Of a stretch of DNA of 64,000 nt, positions 10,362 through 19,495 are shown one piece after another. The stretch is from contig NZ_JACIIX010000016.1 of the NCBI RefSeq assembly GCF_014205675.1, positions 45,009 to 109,008 of the forward strand, written 5' to 3'. The translations under genes and the position numbers were made by a program. The notes under the pieces were generated by a model that was given only the letters and a program-made list of their open reading frames with translations, ran no database searches and was not told where the DNA came from. Within the stretch, counting starts at the first letter, position 1. Each line of letters starts with the position of its first letter. The stretch is from Novispirillum itersonii. GTDB taxonomy: Bacteria; Pseudomonadota; Alphaproteobacteria; Rhodospirillales; Rhodospirillaceae.

Positions 10362-10444
10362 TCCTGCCCGGCCCCGCCCGGAGGCCCCCCGGCGAAACAC
10401 CGAAAGACGGGCGGGTCCTGACCACACCGATAACCACCGAATAA
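10329..10444 (+). repeat. Duplicated 3' end of the preceding gene
   Basis: The last 33 bases of the upstream gene including its TAA (10329-10361) recur at 10412-10444 with 29 of 33 bases identical, again ending in ACCACCGAATAA. The copies are 83 bases apart and the second is not part of any gene I can support. This looks like a local tandem duplication of the gene end. Confidence 0.75.
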
Positions 10445-10505
10445 CGCTGACCCCGCCCCTCCGGCCCACCCGGCGGGGCGGATCCCACCGGGCGGGAGGC
10501 CCTGC

Positions 10506-11777
10506 ATGCGGTCCCTTTATGCATCCCTGTCCGCCCTGCTGCTGGCGGTTGGTCTGATGACCCTCGGCCAGAACCTGCTCGGCACCCTGCTGGCGGTGCG
10601 GATGTCGGTGGAAGGCTTCTCGGTGCTGATTTCCGGCGTGGTGATGGCCGGGTACTTCACCGGCCTGCTGGTCGGGTCGCTGACCGTGCAGAACATCATC
10701 CGCGCCGTCGGCCACATCCGGGTGCTGACCGCCCTGATTTCCGGCTTTTCCGCCGCCACCCTCGTCCATGCCCTGACCATCGACCCGTGGAGCTGGACCG
10801 CCCTGCGCTTCGCCGAAGGCTATTGTATGGCGGGGATCTACATCTGCATCGAAAGCTGGCTGAACGCCCGGGCCACCAACAGTACCCGGGGCACGGTGTT
10901 CGGCCTGTACATGATCACCACCTATCTGTTCGGCGGTCTGGCACAGTTCCTGCTCGTCACCGCCGATGTCTCGGGGTTTGAGCTGTTCTCGGTGGCCTCG
11001 CTGCTGCTGTCGGTGGCCCTGCTGCCGGTGGCGCTGACCCGGGCCCCGGCCCCGCCGATCCCCGACCGCTCATCCATCGGGCTGCGCCGCCTGTGGCAGA
11101 TCTCGCCGCTGGGCACCATCGGCTGCACCGTCTCCGGCATCCTGCTGGGGGCCTATTACGGCATGGCGCCGCGCTACGGCACCGCCGCCGGGATGGACGC
11201 CTGGGGCATCGCCACCTTTATGGGGGCGGGGATCTTCGGCGGCATGGCCCTGCAATCGCCGATCGGCTGGCTGTCGGACCGCTACGACCGCCGTCTGGTG
11301 CTGACCGTGGTCGCCGGGGCGCTGGCCCTGAGCAGCCTGCTGGTGGCGATCCTGACCAACCACAGCCTGACCGGCCAGCCGGTGACCGGGATGGCCACCC
11401 TGTCCCGCGTTGACCTGCTGCTGGCAACGCTGGTGTTCGGCGGCCTGATGTTCGTGGTCTATCCGCTGGCGGTGTCGCATGTGAATGACCGGGCTGACCC
11501 CAGCGAATATGTCGGGGTGTCCGGCGGGATGATCCTGCTGTATTCGATCGGTGCGGTGTTCGGGCCGATTCTTGCCTCCGCCAGCATGGAAGCGGTCGGC
11601 CCGGCCGGGCTGTTCCTGTCGATGGGGGCGGCCTCGGCCCTGCTGTGCGCCTATGCAGTGTGGCGAATGCGGATCAGCTCCCGCCCCGATGATGACAGCC
11701 GGGTCCGGTTCCGCCCCTCCGCCCGCGTGGCACAGGTGACACCGGATCCGCCGCCGCCGCCGACCGATGTCCGCTGA
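10506..11777 (+). CDS. MFS transporter, YcaD-like
   Basis: 423 residues with about twelve hydrophobic segments and an MFS-type loop after helix 2. Conserved pieces such as RFAEGYCMAGIYICIESWLN, the second-half motif GWLSDRYDRRLVL and SHVNDRADPSEYVGVSGGMILLYSIGAVFGP place it in the YcaD-like group of major facilitator proteins, whose substrates are mostly unknown. The C-terminal ~35 residues are a polar, proline-rich cytoplasmic tail. GGGAGG (about 10494-10499) precedes the ATG. The HD-domain gene follows 23 bases later. Confidence 0.9.
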   Translation: MRSLYASLSALLLAVGLMTLGQNLLGTLLAVRMSVEGFSVLISGVVMAGYFTGLLVGSLTVQNIIRAVGHIRVLTALISGFSAATLVHALTIDPWSWTALRFAEGYCMAGIYICIESWLNARATNSTRGTVFGLYMITTYLFGGLAQFLLVTADVSGFELFSVASLLLSVALLPVALTRAPAPPIPDRSSIGLRRLWQISPLGTIGCTVSGILLGAYYGMAPRYGTAAGMDAWGIATFMGAGIFGGMALQSPIGWLSDRYDRRLVLTVVAGALALSSLLVAILTNHSLTGQPVTGMATLSRVDLLLATLVFGGLMFVVYPLAVSHVNDRADPSEYVGVSGGMILLYSIGAVFGPILASASMEAVGPAGLFLSMGAASALLCAYAVWRMRISSRPDDDSRVRFRPSARVAQVTPDPPPPPTDVR

Positions 11778-11800
11778 CCGGCGTCACCGGACGGCCCGCC

Positions 11801-12379
11801 ATGCAGCTGGACCTGCTCAACCGCCCCGATGCCCGCACCGCGATCCTGATGCCCTCCGGCTTCGTGCTGGATCTGGTGACACCGGATGCCACCGGCCTGC
11901 CGATCACCGACATCGCCCAGTGTCTTGCCGCCCAACCCCGCTGGGGCGGGGCAGCCCGGCCCTGGTATTCGGTGGCGGAACACTGCGTGATGGCGTCGCA
12001 TCTGGTGCCACCGGACCTCGCCTATGACGCCCTGATGCATGACTGCGAGGAATTCCTTGGCGACTGGCCCTCTCCGGTGAAGGTGGTCCTCGACCGTGCC
12101 TACCTGAAGCAGCGGCTGGGGCCGGTCAAGGCCGCCCTGTGCCGGTGGTTTGGCTTTGAAGAGGATCTTCCGGCGGTCAAACAGGCCGATCTGGTGTGCA
12201 TGGCGACCGAGCTGCGCGACCTGCTGCCCCCGGCGTGGATGGACTGGGGCCACCTGCCGCCGCCCCATCCGGACCGCATTACCCCGGTGGGGCCGGACCG
12301 GGCCTATACCCTGTTCCTCGACCGCTATGAACAGGTGCGGCATCTGGCCCGCCCCCAGACGAAACGGGGCAAAAAGTAA
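11801..12379 (+). CDS. HD-domain phosphohydrolase-like protein (YfbR-like)
   Basis: 192 residues. The metal-binding HD pattern appears as YSVAEHCVMASHLVP (first His) and ALMHDCEEFLGDWPSPVK (His-Asp), followed by a late acidic helix KQADLVCMATELRDLL. Small proteins of this type hydrolyse nucleotides, as YfbR does with dNMPs; the true substrate here is not established. It follows the MFS gene closely and is convergent with the GH3 gene. Confidence 0.85.
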   Translation: MQLDLLNRPDARTAILMPSGFVLDLVTPDATGLPITDIAQCLAAQPRWGGAARPWYSVAEHCVMASHLVPPDLAYDALMHDCEEFLGDWPSPVKVVLDRAYLKQRLGPVKAALCRWFGFEEDLPAVKQADLVCMATELRDLLPPAWMDWGHLPPPHPDRITPVGPDRAYTLFLDRYEQVRHLARPQTKRGKK

Positions 12380-12404
12380 GGCCCGCCTCCGGAAAAGCGG
12401 GCCT
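12379..12404. terminator. Bidirectional terminator between HD-domain and GH3 genes
   Basis: An 8-bp inverted repeat (AGGCCCGC at 12379-12386, GCGGGCCT at 12397-12404) lies between two convergent genes. Read on the minus strand it is followed by TTACTTTTT, a good terminator tail for the GH3 gene; on the plus strand the tail is weak. Confidence 0.75.
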
Positions 12405-12422
12405 GTTACCAGACCATACCGG

Positions 12423-14702
12423 TCAGTCTTTCAGCCACGTGACGCTGACGGTTTTCAGATCGCTGCTGTGTGGCCCGACCCCGATGAGGAAGCGCCCCGG
12501 CTCCCACACCCGGTTCAGGGCCGGATCGTGGAATTCCAGATCCGCCGTGGTCAGGGTGAACGACACCGCCTCTGTCTGCCCCGGCTCCAGCCGGATCTTG
12601 CGGAACCCGCGCAACTGCTTGCCGGGCCGGACCACGCTGGCCACCGGATCGGTCAGGTACAGCTGGACCGTCTCCACCCCGACGCGGGTGCCGGTGTTGG
12701 TGACAGACACCGTGACGGTCAGCGGGCCAGCGCCGTGGACCACTTCCCGGTCCACCGTCACCGCCCCATAGGAGAAACGGGTGGTGCTGAGACCGAAACC
12801 GAATGGAAACAGCGGTTCTGACGGGCCATCGAGGTAGCAGCGGGTGCTGTACTTGCCGGGATCGTTGTCGGCGCTGCCGGGGCGGCCGGTGGTGGCCCGG
12901 TCATAGGGCAGCGGCACCTGTCCGACATGGCGCGGCCAGCTGGTGGTCAGGCGGCCCGACGGCACCCGGTCGCCGAACAGCAGATCCGCCACCGCATTGC
13001 CGGCCTCGCAGCCGCCGAACCACGACACCAGAATCGCCGGCAGGGTCTCCGCCTCCCACGGCAGGGTCAGCGGACGGCCGTTCAGCGTCACCAGCACCAC
13101 CGGGGTTCCGGTCCGGTGCAGGGCCTTCAGCAGGTCGCGCTGGCCGTCCGGGATGCCGATATCCATGCGGGATGCCGATTCGCCGGACATTTCCGCCGCC
13201 TCGCCGACCACCGCAATCACCACATCGGAGCGGCGGGCGATCTCCACCGCCTCGGCGATCATCTCCTGCGGGCTGCGCGGATCCAGATCCACCTTCGGCC
13301 CGGCGAAATTCAACAGATCCAGCATCCGCCGGTCTTCGGTGATGTTGGCCCCCCGGGCATGCAGCACCGTCGCCCCGGCCCCGACCGCCGCCTGCACCCC
13401 GGCCAGCACCGACACCGCCGTCGCCGGATCCCCCTGAAAGGCCCACGGCCCCAGCACATTGCGGGTGTCGTCGGCCAGCGGCCCGATCACCGCGATGGTG
13501 CCGGTTTTGGCCAGCGGCAACAGATCACCATCATTCTTCAGCAGCACGCAGGACTCCGCAGCCACCGCCCGCGCCGCCCGCCGGTGCTCCGGGGCCAGAA
13601 TCACCCGCGCCGCCCGGTCGGCATCAAAGCGGGCAAAGGGATCGGCGAACAGGCCCAGCTTATACTTGGCCTCCAGCACCGCCCGGCAGGCCGCATCAAT
13701 CTGCGCCTGCGTCACCCGACCGGCCGTCAGCGCCGCTTCCAGCCGGGTGATGAAGCCCTTGCCCATCATATCCATCTGCACCCCGGCCCGCAGGGCGCGT
13801 TCTGACAGGGTCTGCAACGGATCGGCGGCATCAATCTGCCCGGCCTCATCCCCCAGACCATGGGCGATCATTTCCGGGATGCCGTCAAAGTCCGACACCT
13901 TCAGCACCCCCGGCAGGATCTTATCCAGCAGATCCTGATCGGCATGCGACGGCACCCCGTTGACCGCCGAGAACGCCATCATCGCCGATCCGGCCCCGGC
14001 CGCCACCGCTGCCTGAAACGGTGGCAGATAGACATCCCACAGCCGGGCCGGACTCATATCGGCATTGTTGTAATCGCGGCCCCCTTCCGGCGCACCGTAG
14101 GCGACAAAATGCTTCACGCAGGCCATCACGCTGTCGGAGTTAGAGAGGGCGGTGCCCTGCAAACCCCGGATCATCGCCGCCGCAATCTGCGACCCGAGAT
14201 AGGGATCCTCCCCCGAGCCCTCAGCGATACGGCCCCAGCGCGGATCCCGCCCGATATCGACCATCGGCGAGAACACCCAGTTCAGGCCGCTGGCGCTGGC
14301 CTCCCGCGCCGCCGCGCGGGCGGTGGTTTCCACATGGCCGGTGTCCCAGGTGCAGGACAGCGCCAGTGGAATCGGGAACACCGTCTGGTGACCGTGGATC
14401 ACGTCATAGGCCAGCAGCAGCGGAATCCCAAGCCGGGACTCCTGCACCGCCGCCGCCTGCACCGCCCGCAGTCCCTCCGGCCCGTTGACGCCGAAGGTGC
14501 AGGGGAACAGCCCGCCCAACATGCCGCCGACCCGGCCCGCCCGGATCTCCGCCAGCTTGTCCTCTTCCACCGGAATGTTGGTGGTGATCAGGTTCAGCTG
14601 GCCTAACTTCTCCGGCAGGGTCATTTCCGCCATCAGGGCATCAAGAAAGGCATCCATCTGCGCCGGATCAGCAGTCTTCGGGGTCTTCGGTATCGGGCTC
14701 AT
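12423..14702 (-). CDS. Beta-glucosidase, glycoside hydrolase family 3 (BglX-like)
   Basis: 759 residues. N-terminal GH3 barrel with KLGQLNL, the substrate-binding KHFVAYGAPEGGRDYN and the likely nucleophile Asp in GVLKVSDFDG; then the alpha/beta sandwich domain (CVLLKNDGDLLPL, VAVVGEAAEMSGESASR) and a C-terminal fibronectin-III-like domain (LTVTVSVTNTGTRVGVETVQLYL). It removes terminal beta-glucosyl residues from oligosaccharides. BglX-type enzymes are often periplasmic, but residues 1-38 here (MSPIPKTPKTADPAQMDAF) are not a signal peptide, so it is predicted cytoplasmic. No sugar transporter is adjacent. Confidence 0.92.
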   Translation of the reverse strand: MSPIPKTPKTADPAQMDAFLDALMAEMTLPEKLGQLNLITTNIPVEEDKLAEIRAGRVGGMLGGLFPCTFGVNGPEGLRAVQAAAVQESRLGIPLLLAYDVIHGHQTVFPIPLALSCTWDTGHVETTARAAAREASASGLNWVFSPMVDIGRDPRWGRIAEGSGEDPYLGSQIAAAMIRGLQGTALSNSDSVMACVKHFVAYGAPEGGRDYNNADMSPARLWDVYLPPFQAAVAAGAGSAMMAFSAVNGVPSHADQDLLDKILPGVLKVSDFDGIPEMIAHGLGDEAGQIDAADPLQTLSERALRAGVQMDMMGKGFITRLEAALTAGRVTQAQIDAACRAVLEAKYKLGLFADPFARFDADRAARVILAPEHRRAARAVAAESCVLLKNDGDLLPLAKTGTIAVIGPLADDTRNVLGPWAFQGDPATAVSVLAGVQAAVGAGATVLHARGANITEDRRMLDLLNFAGPKVDLDPRSPQEMIAEAVEIARRSDVVIAVVGEAAEMSGESASRMDIGIPDGQRDLLKALHRTGTPVVLVTLNGRPLTLPWEAETLPAILVSWFGGCEAGNAVADLLFGDRVPSGRLTTSWPRHVGQVPLPYDRATTGRPGSADNDPGKYSTRCYLDGPSEPLFPFGFGLSTTRFSYGAVTVDREVVHGAGPLTVTVSVTNTGTRVGVETVQLYLTDPVASVVRPGKQLRGFRKIRLEPGQTEAVSFTLTTADLEFHDPALNRVWEPGRFLIGVGPHSSDLKTVSVTWLKD

Positions 14703-14814
14703 CTCGGGTCTTCCAGTCAGGACAGCGGCGGGAACAGGGTCCCCCCATTTCCCGCCGCCGCAACAAAAATGTCAATCACTTCAGATGCATGACAGGATTC
14801 TTATTCCCACCCTG

Positions 14815-16263
14815 TCACACGCTGTAGCACATCCGGAAGGCCCCCCAGTGCCGCCCGCCGAGCGTCAGCGGCACCGCCACCTCCTTCAGCATCACATAGG
14901 TGCCGCCGCCCATGTCCCGCCGATAGGTCTTCAGGGTGAAGGGGGCGGTGCTGCGGGCGGAATGCAGGCCGACCGGATCATTAAAAATCCGGCGGTTGCG
15001 GCAGTTGGCGGTGTTCCATACCGGGTCCGGCCCCTGCGGGTGGGAATACTTGCGGTTATGGGTCGGCAGATAGCCGTTGCGGTCCACCGTGGCACAGAAG
15101 GCAATGCGCGGATCACTCTCCAGCAGCGCTTCCTGCACCGGTGGCAACACCTCATCCATGAACGCGGTGAACCGGGTCATGACCTGCTGCGGATTGCTGC
15201 CCGGCACCGGCTGATACTGCTCATCAAACAGGTCCGACAGGGTCAGCCGTCCCTTTTCCAGCCCGGCGTTGATGGCGGCGGTGATCCGGGCCGCCGCCGC
15301 CTGCATGGTGCGGACCACCTGCGTCTCCGCCACGTCGATGTCACGGGACACGATATCGGTGATCATCTTCTGGGCCAGATCCATCACCTCGGCGGTCTGG
15401 TCCGCCGCTTTGGTCAGGTGGGCGGCATCCCGGCCCAGCCCGCCGGCCATCACCGCCACCGCTTCCGACACCGTCCGGCATTCCGACAGATTGCGGGAAC
15501 TGTCTGCGGCAATGGAGGTCACCGCCTGTTCCACCCCGGAAAACTCTTCCGTCAGCTCTGCCAGTACCGCTGACAGCGAGGACGTGGCCTGATCGGCCTC
15601 TTCGGCATTGCTCAGGTTGGCGGCACTTTCCGTCATCAGGTCCGACACCAGTGCGGTCAGCGCGGTGACGGTGCCGTTGATCTGGGCTGTGGCATCGCTG
15701 GTTTCCTGCGCCAGCGCCTTGACCTCGCCCGCCACCACGGCGAACCCCTTCCCCGCCTCCCCGGCGCGGGCAGCTTCGATGGTGGCATTCAAGGCCAGAA
15801 GACGGGTCTGGCTGGCAATGCTGCCGATTGAGCGCGACACCTCGCTGATTTCGCCCAGTGTCCGTTCCAGATGCAGCAGGCGGGTTTCCATCTCCTGCAC
15901 CGACCGGCACAGCGTGCCGATGCGGGCGGATGCGGTGGCCATCGCCTGCTGGGCGGACCGGGTCTGCGAGGCGGCGGTGCGGGCCTTCTCCGCACTGGCC
16001 GCCGCCGAGTCGTGGATCGCCGCATTGCTGCCGGTCATGGTTTCCGCCGCCATCTGGAGGCTGCGGCAGTCACCGGAGCGGGCCCCGACATCGCCGGTCA
16101 CCACCCCGACCTCGCCGGTGATCACCGCCAGACGGTCCCACAGATTGCCAACCATCCGGCCCAGATCCCGGGCTAAAGTATCGCGTGCGAGGGCCTGATC
16201 ATCCGCCCCGGACACTCCGGCGTCTCCATCCAGCATCGCTTGCTCCCTGTCGTTGATCCGCAT
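14815..16263 (-). CDS. Soluble chemoreceptor with C-terminal sensor domain
   Basis: 482 residues without membrane segments. The MCP signalling coiled coil fills the N-terminal two thirds, with the CheA/CheW-binding hairpin tip at about 150-187 ([36 protein letters not shown]). Residues ~345-482 form a sensory domain with [36 protein letters not shown] and [13 protein letters not shown], a C-terminal domain seen in several alphaproteobacterial receptors. The order, signalling first and sensing last, is the reverse of a classic transmembrane receptor, so it probably reads a cytoplasmic signal. No other chemotaxis gene is nearby. Confidence 0.92.
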   Translation of the reverse strand: MRINDREQAMLDGDAGVSGADDQALARDTLARDLGRMVGNLWDRLAVITGEVGVVTGDVGARSGDCRSLQMAAETMTGSNAAIHDSAAASAEKARTAASQTRSAQQAMATASARIGTLCRSVQEMETRLLHLERTLGEISEVSRSIGSIASQTRLLALNATIEAARAGEAGKGFAVVAGEVKALAQETSDATAQINGTVTALTALVSDLMTESAANLSNAEEADQATSSLSAVLAELTEEFSGVEQAVTSIAADSSRNLSECRTVSEAVAVMAGGLGRDAAHLTKAADQTAEVMDLAQKMITDIVSRDIDVAETQVVRTMQAAAARITAAINAGLEKGRLTLSDLFDEQYQPVPGSNPQQVMTRFTAFMDEVLPPVQEALLESDPRIAFCATVDRNGYLPTHNRKYSHPQGPDPVWNTANCRNRRIFNDPVGLHSARSTAPFTLKTYRRDMGGGTYVMLKEVAVPLTLGGRHWGAFRMCYSV

Positions 16264-16355
16264 TGGTTCCGGTCCGCCCGGGGACCGTGCCCCCGGGCAA
16301 ACTGGTTACGGTTGCAACTACGGTGTCCTGCTCCGCCGGATCCGTCAAGGCACAG

Positions 16356-16440
16356 CCTGCCGGAGGCAGGACCCGGTATTAAGGAGACCTGCCGGAGGCA
16401 GGACCAGATAAAGGACGACCTGCCAGAGGCCGGATCAGGC
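16356..16440 (+). repeat. Three imperfect 31-32 bp tandem repeats with small hairpins
   Basis: CCTGCCGGAGGCAGGACC occurs at 16356 and 16388, and a degenerate third copy (CCTGCCAGAGGCCGGATC) at 16419, giving periods of 32 and 31 bases. Each of the first two copies can form a 6-bp hairpin with a 3-base loop. The array lies just downstream of the PPK2 gene stop and upstream of the chemoreceptor start. Three copies and variable spacers argue against CRISPR. Confidence 0.7.
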
Positions 16441-16441
16441 G

Positions 16442-18052
16442 TTACTGGCCCAGCCGGGCTTCCAGCGCCGCGCAGTAGGTTTCCAGCACCTTGACGCGGG
16501 CGTGCTTCTTGGAATTGGCCTCAACCAGCGTCCACGGGGTCTTGCGGGTGGAGGTGCGCTCGATCATGTCGTTCACCGCCTGCTCGTAGACGTCCCACTT
16601 TTCGCGGTTGCGCCAGTCTTCCTCGGTCAGCTTCCACGCCTTCCACGGAATCGACTGCCGTTCCTCGAAACGGGCCATCTGTTCCTCCTTGGTGATGTGC
16701 AGCCAGAACTTGCACAGCACGCGGCCGGAATCGACCAGCTGTTCCTCGAAGTCGTTGATCTCGCCATAGGCCCGCATCCACTCCTCGGTGGAGGCATAGC
16801 CCTCGATCCGTTCCACCAGCACCCGGCCATACCACGACCGGTCATAGATGGTGGCCCGCCCGGCCCGGCTGATGTGACGCCAGAAGCGCCACAGGTAATG
16901 CTGGGCCTTTTCTTCATCGGTCGGGGCGGCGATGGGGATGACCTTATAGTCGCGGGCATCCAGACCGGCGGTCAGGCGACGGATCGCCCCCCCTTTTCCG
17001 GCGGCATCCCAGCCTTCAAACACCAGCGCGCTGGACACCCCACGGTCCCGCGCCAGACGGCTGAGATTATGCAGGCGGGCCCGCGCCACCTTCAGGCGTT
17101 CAGCGTAGTCCTCGTCGCTGTAATCCAGCGTCATATCGAGGGCGTTCAGGATGGTCGGCTGCTGCGGCAGGGTCGCCATCACCAGCGAGGACCCATGCAC
17201 CGCCCCGGCCCCGGCGACGCCATGGGCGGTCTTCTCGGTCCCGGCCGCCTTGTGGTCTTCGGCCTTATGCTCTCCGGCCTCGTCCTTCAGGCGGCGCTGC
17301 TCTTCCCGGCGCATGGTTTCCGCCACCCGGCGCTTCAGGTCCATCGCCTCCAGATGGCGGGTGATGGCATCGCGCAGAGTGACCAGCAGGGTCAGGGACC
17401 GGTAACGGTCATCCTGCCCCTCAATGATGGTCCACGGGGCATGACCGGCGCTGGTGACCTGAATGGTCCGTTCCGCCGCCGTGGTAAACTGGTCGTACAT
17501 CTCCCAGTTCTTCCAGTCCTGCTTGGTGACCCGCCACGATTCAGTCGGGTCCTTCTCCAGCTTCTTCAGGCGTTTCTTCTGGGCATCGCGGCCCAGATGC
17601 ATCCAGAATTTCAGGATCAGCGCGCCGTCATCGGCCAGCATCTTCTCGAAGCGGGTGATGTGCGACAGCCGCTCATCCAGCTCGGCATCGGAAATACGGC
17701 TGTTGGCATGGTCCAGCACCGGGGTCGAATACCACGACCGCAGGAACAGGCCGATCCGGCCGCGCGCCGGAAGATCCCGCCAGTACCGCCAGGAATCCGG
17801 GCGTTCCCGCTCCTCATCCGAGGGCGGACCATAGGCGTGGGTTTCCATCCAGCGCGGGTCCATCCACTCGTTCAGCAGATTGATGCTTTCGCCTTTCCCG
17901 GCCCCGTCCACCCCGGCAAACACCAGAATGACCGGAAACTTCGCCGCCCGCAGGCGTTGTTGAAGCTGCGTCAGTTCAGTCCGAAGCTGCGGAGCCACCG
18001 CCTCAAACTCTTCCTTGCTGACCTTCCGCCCCAGTTCTGCGGTTCTGAACAT
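16442..18052 (-). CDS. pap: Polyphosphate:AMP phosphotransferase, two-domain PPK2
   Basis: 536 residues holding two PPK2 domains in tandem: Walker A GVDGAGKG near residue 50 with SWYSTPV in the first, and Walker A GWDAAGKGG in the second half, followed by YDRSWYGRVLVER. Two-domain PPK2 enzymes use polyphosphate to phosphorylate AMP to ADP. The linker (~245-300) is polar and poorly conserved. GTG 18058 is also in frame, but GGAGAGGG is better spaced for the ATG at 18052. It is divergent from gap. Confidence 0.93.
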   Translation of the reverse strand: MFRTAELGRKVSKEEFEAVAPQLRTELTQLQQRLRAAKFPVILVFAGVDGAGKGESINLLNEWMDPRWMETHAYGPPSDEERERPDSWRYWRDLPARGRIGLFLRSWYSTPVLDHANSRISDAELDERLSHITRFEKMLADDGALILKFWMHLGRDAQKKRLKKLEKDPTESWRVTKQDWKNWEMYDQFTTAAERTIQVTSAGHAPWTIIEGQDDRYRSLTLLVTLRDAITRHLEAMDLKRRVAETMRREEQRRLKDEAGEHKAEDHKAAGTEKTAHGVAGAGAVHGSSLVMATLPQQPTILNALDMTLDYSDEDYAERLKVARARLHNLSRLARDRGVSSALVFEGWDAAGKGGAIRRLTAGLDARDYKVIPIAAPTDEEKAQHYLWRFWRHISRAGRATIYDRSWYGRVLVERIEGYASTEEWMRAYGEINDFEEQLVDSGRVLCKFWLHITKEEQMARFEERQSIPWKAWKLTEEDWRNREKWDVYEQAVNDMIERTSTRKTPWTLVEANSKKHARVKVLETYCAALEARLGQ

Positions 18053-18392
18053 CGTCACCCTCTCCCCGTCATGACGTCGACGCCGGAAAGACTACTCTTT
18101 TGTTGCGGATATCGGAAGAGGCCCCGCCACCCGGCCCGGAGGGTGGCCCGGCACCGCAGCCGCCCCACCCGGAAGAGCAGGTTTTCTGTACCCTTTTCTG
18201 GACTGCCCCTTGGAACTGTCTGGATTTATGCGGGCGTCCGTGCCATAGATGCCGCAGCGCCCTGTGGGTTGCTGCCGGGGTTTCCTCCACCGGTTTCCCT
18301 GCCAGTTCCGACCCGTTCAGGATGGCGCGACGAGTTTCGCAGGCCGTCTTCTGACCCATTCATCCCGGCGGCCTGTTTCTGCGGAGGAAAAA
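18053..18392. other. Divergent spacer between PPK2 and gap genes
   Basis: About 340 bases without a credible gene. It must hold promoters for both neighbours. A 7-bp inverted repeat with an 8-base loop (18126-18132 and 18141-18147) is the only structure I can point to; I see no convincing -35/-10 pair. The open frames here have proline/cysteine-rich translations without domain features. Confidence 0.6.
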
Positions 18393-19400
18393 ATGGCTGT
18401 TCGTGTTGCGATTAACGGCTTTGGCCGTATCGGTCGTCTGGTTCTGCGCGCCCTGGTCGAATCCGGCCGTACCGACGTGGAAGTGGTCGCCATCAACGAC
18501 CTCGGCCCGGTCGAGACCAACGCCCACCTGCTGAAGTACGATTCCGTCCACGGCGTGCTGAAGAACGACGTGCAGGCCGTTGACGGCAACCTCGTCATCG
18601 ACGGCAAGGTGATCAAGTGCCTCGCCCAGCGTGACCCGAAGGCCCTGCCGTGGGGCGAGCTGAACGTTGACATCGTCGCCGAATGCACCGGGATCTTCAC
18701 CGACCGCGACAAGGCCGTGGTGCATCTGGAAGCGGGTGCCAAGCGCGTGCTGGTCTCTGCCCCGTCCAAGGGTGCCGACATCACCGTGGTGTACGGCGTG
18801 AACCACGACAAGATCACCGCCGACCACAAGGTGATCTCCAACGCCTCCTGCACCACCAACTGCCTGGCCCCGGTCGCCCACGTGCTGAACACCGTGTTCG
18901 GCATCGAAAAGGGCTTCATGACCACCGTGCATGCCTACACCGGTGACCAGAACACCGTGGACACCCTGCACAAGGACCTGTACCGCGCCCGCGCCGCCGC
19001 CGTGTCGATGATCCCGACCACCACCGGTGCCGCCAAGGCCGTCGGCGAAGTGCTGCCGGAACTGAAGGGCAAGCTGGATGGCGTGTCGGTCCGCGTGCCG
19101 ACCCCGAACGTCTCGCTGGTTGACCTGAAGGTCCTGCTGAAGAAGTCCACCACCGCCGAGGAAGTCAACGCCGCCATCGTCGCTGCCGCCAACGGCGCCC
19201 TGAAGGGCGTGCTGGGCTACACCGACAAGCCGCTGGTGTCGGTTGACTTCAACCACAACCCGGCCTCGTCCTCCTTCGCGCTGGACGGCACCAAGGTGAT
19301 GGACGGCAACTTCGTCCGCGTGATGAGCTGGTACGACAACGAGTGGGGCTTCTCCAACCGTATGCTCGATACCGCTGCGCAGATCGCCAAGACCCTGTAA
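18393..19400 (+). CDS. gap: Glyceraldehyde-3-phosphate dehydrogenase
   Basis: 335 residues, normal for the family. NAD-binding [15 protein letters not shown] at the N-terminus and the catalytic Cys153 in SNASCTTNC, with the active-site His in the HAYTGDQ region. It oxidises glyceraldehyde 3-phosphate in glycolysis and the reverse in gluconeogenesis. The frame is open further upstream but GGAGG (18383-18387) and the conserved MAVRVAING start fix ATG 18393. pgk follows after a terminator. Confidence 0.98.
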   Translation: MAVRVAINGFGRIGRLVLRALVESGRTDVEVVAINDLGPVETNAHLLKYDSVHGVLKNDVQAVDGNLVIDGKVIKCLAQRDPKALPWGELNVDIVAECTGIFTDRDKAVVHLEAGAKRVLVSAPSKGADITVVYGVNHDKITADHKVISNASCTTNCLAPVAHVLNTVFGIEKGFMTTVHAYTGDQNTVDTLHKDLYRARAAAVSMIPTTTGAAKAVGEVLPELKGKLDGVSVRVPTPNVSLVDLKVLLKKSTTAEEVNAAIVAAANGALKGVLGYTDKPLVSVDFNHNPASSSFALDGTKVMDGNFVRVMSWYDNEWGFSNRMLDTAAQIAKTL

Positions 19401-19414
19401 TCACAGCGTTCCGG

Positions 19415-19451
19415 AACGCCGCCCTTCCAACCGGACGGGCGGCGTTTTTTC
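19415..19451 (+). terminator. Rho-independent terminator between gap and pgk
   Basis: A perfect stem (about 19416-19424 with 19437-19445, arms ACGCCGCCC and GGGCGGCGT) is followed directly by six Ts. It lies 15 bases past the gap stop and 45 before pgk, so gap can be transcribed alone; partial read-through into pgk is likely given the short spacing. Confidence 0.9.
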
Positions 19452-19495
19452 TTGTGTCCGCAGCCCCGTCCACCCTGTGTGTTAGGGAATCAGCC

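Noticed and set aside
14725..14758. Inverted repeat between the chemoreceptor stop and GH3 start as a terminator
   Set aside because: It pairs 10 bases around a 14-base loop but lacks a T tract and lies upstream of the GH3 start in transcript terms, so its role is unclear.
16356..16440. Possible CRISPR array
   Set aside because: Only three degrading units with 13-14 base spacers of similar sequence and no cas genes.
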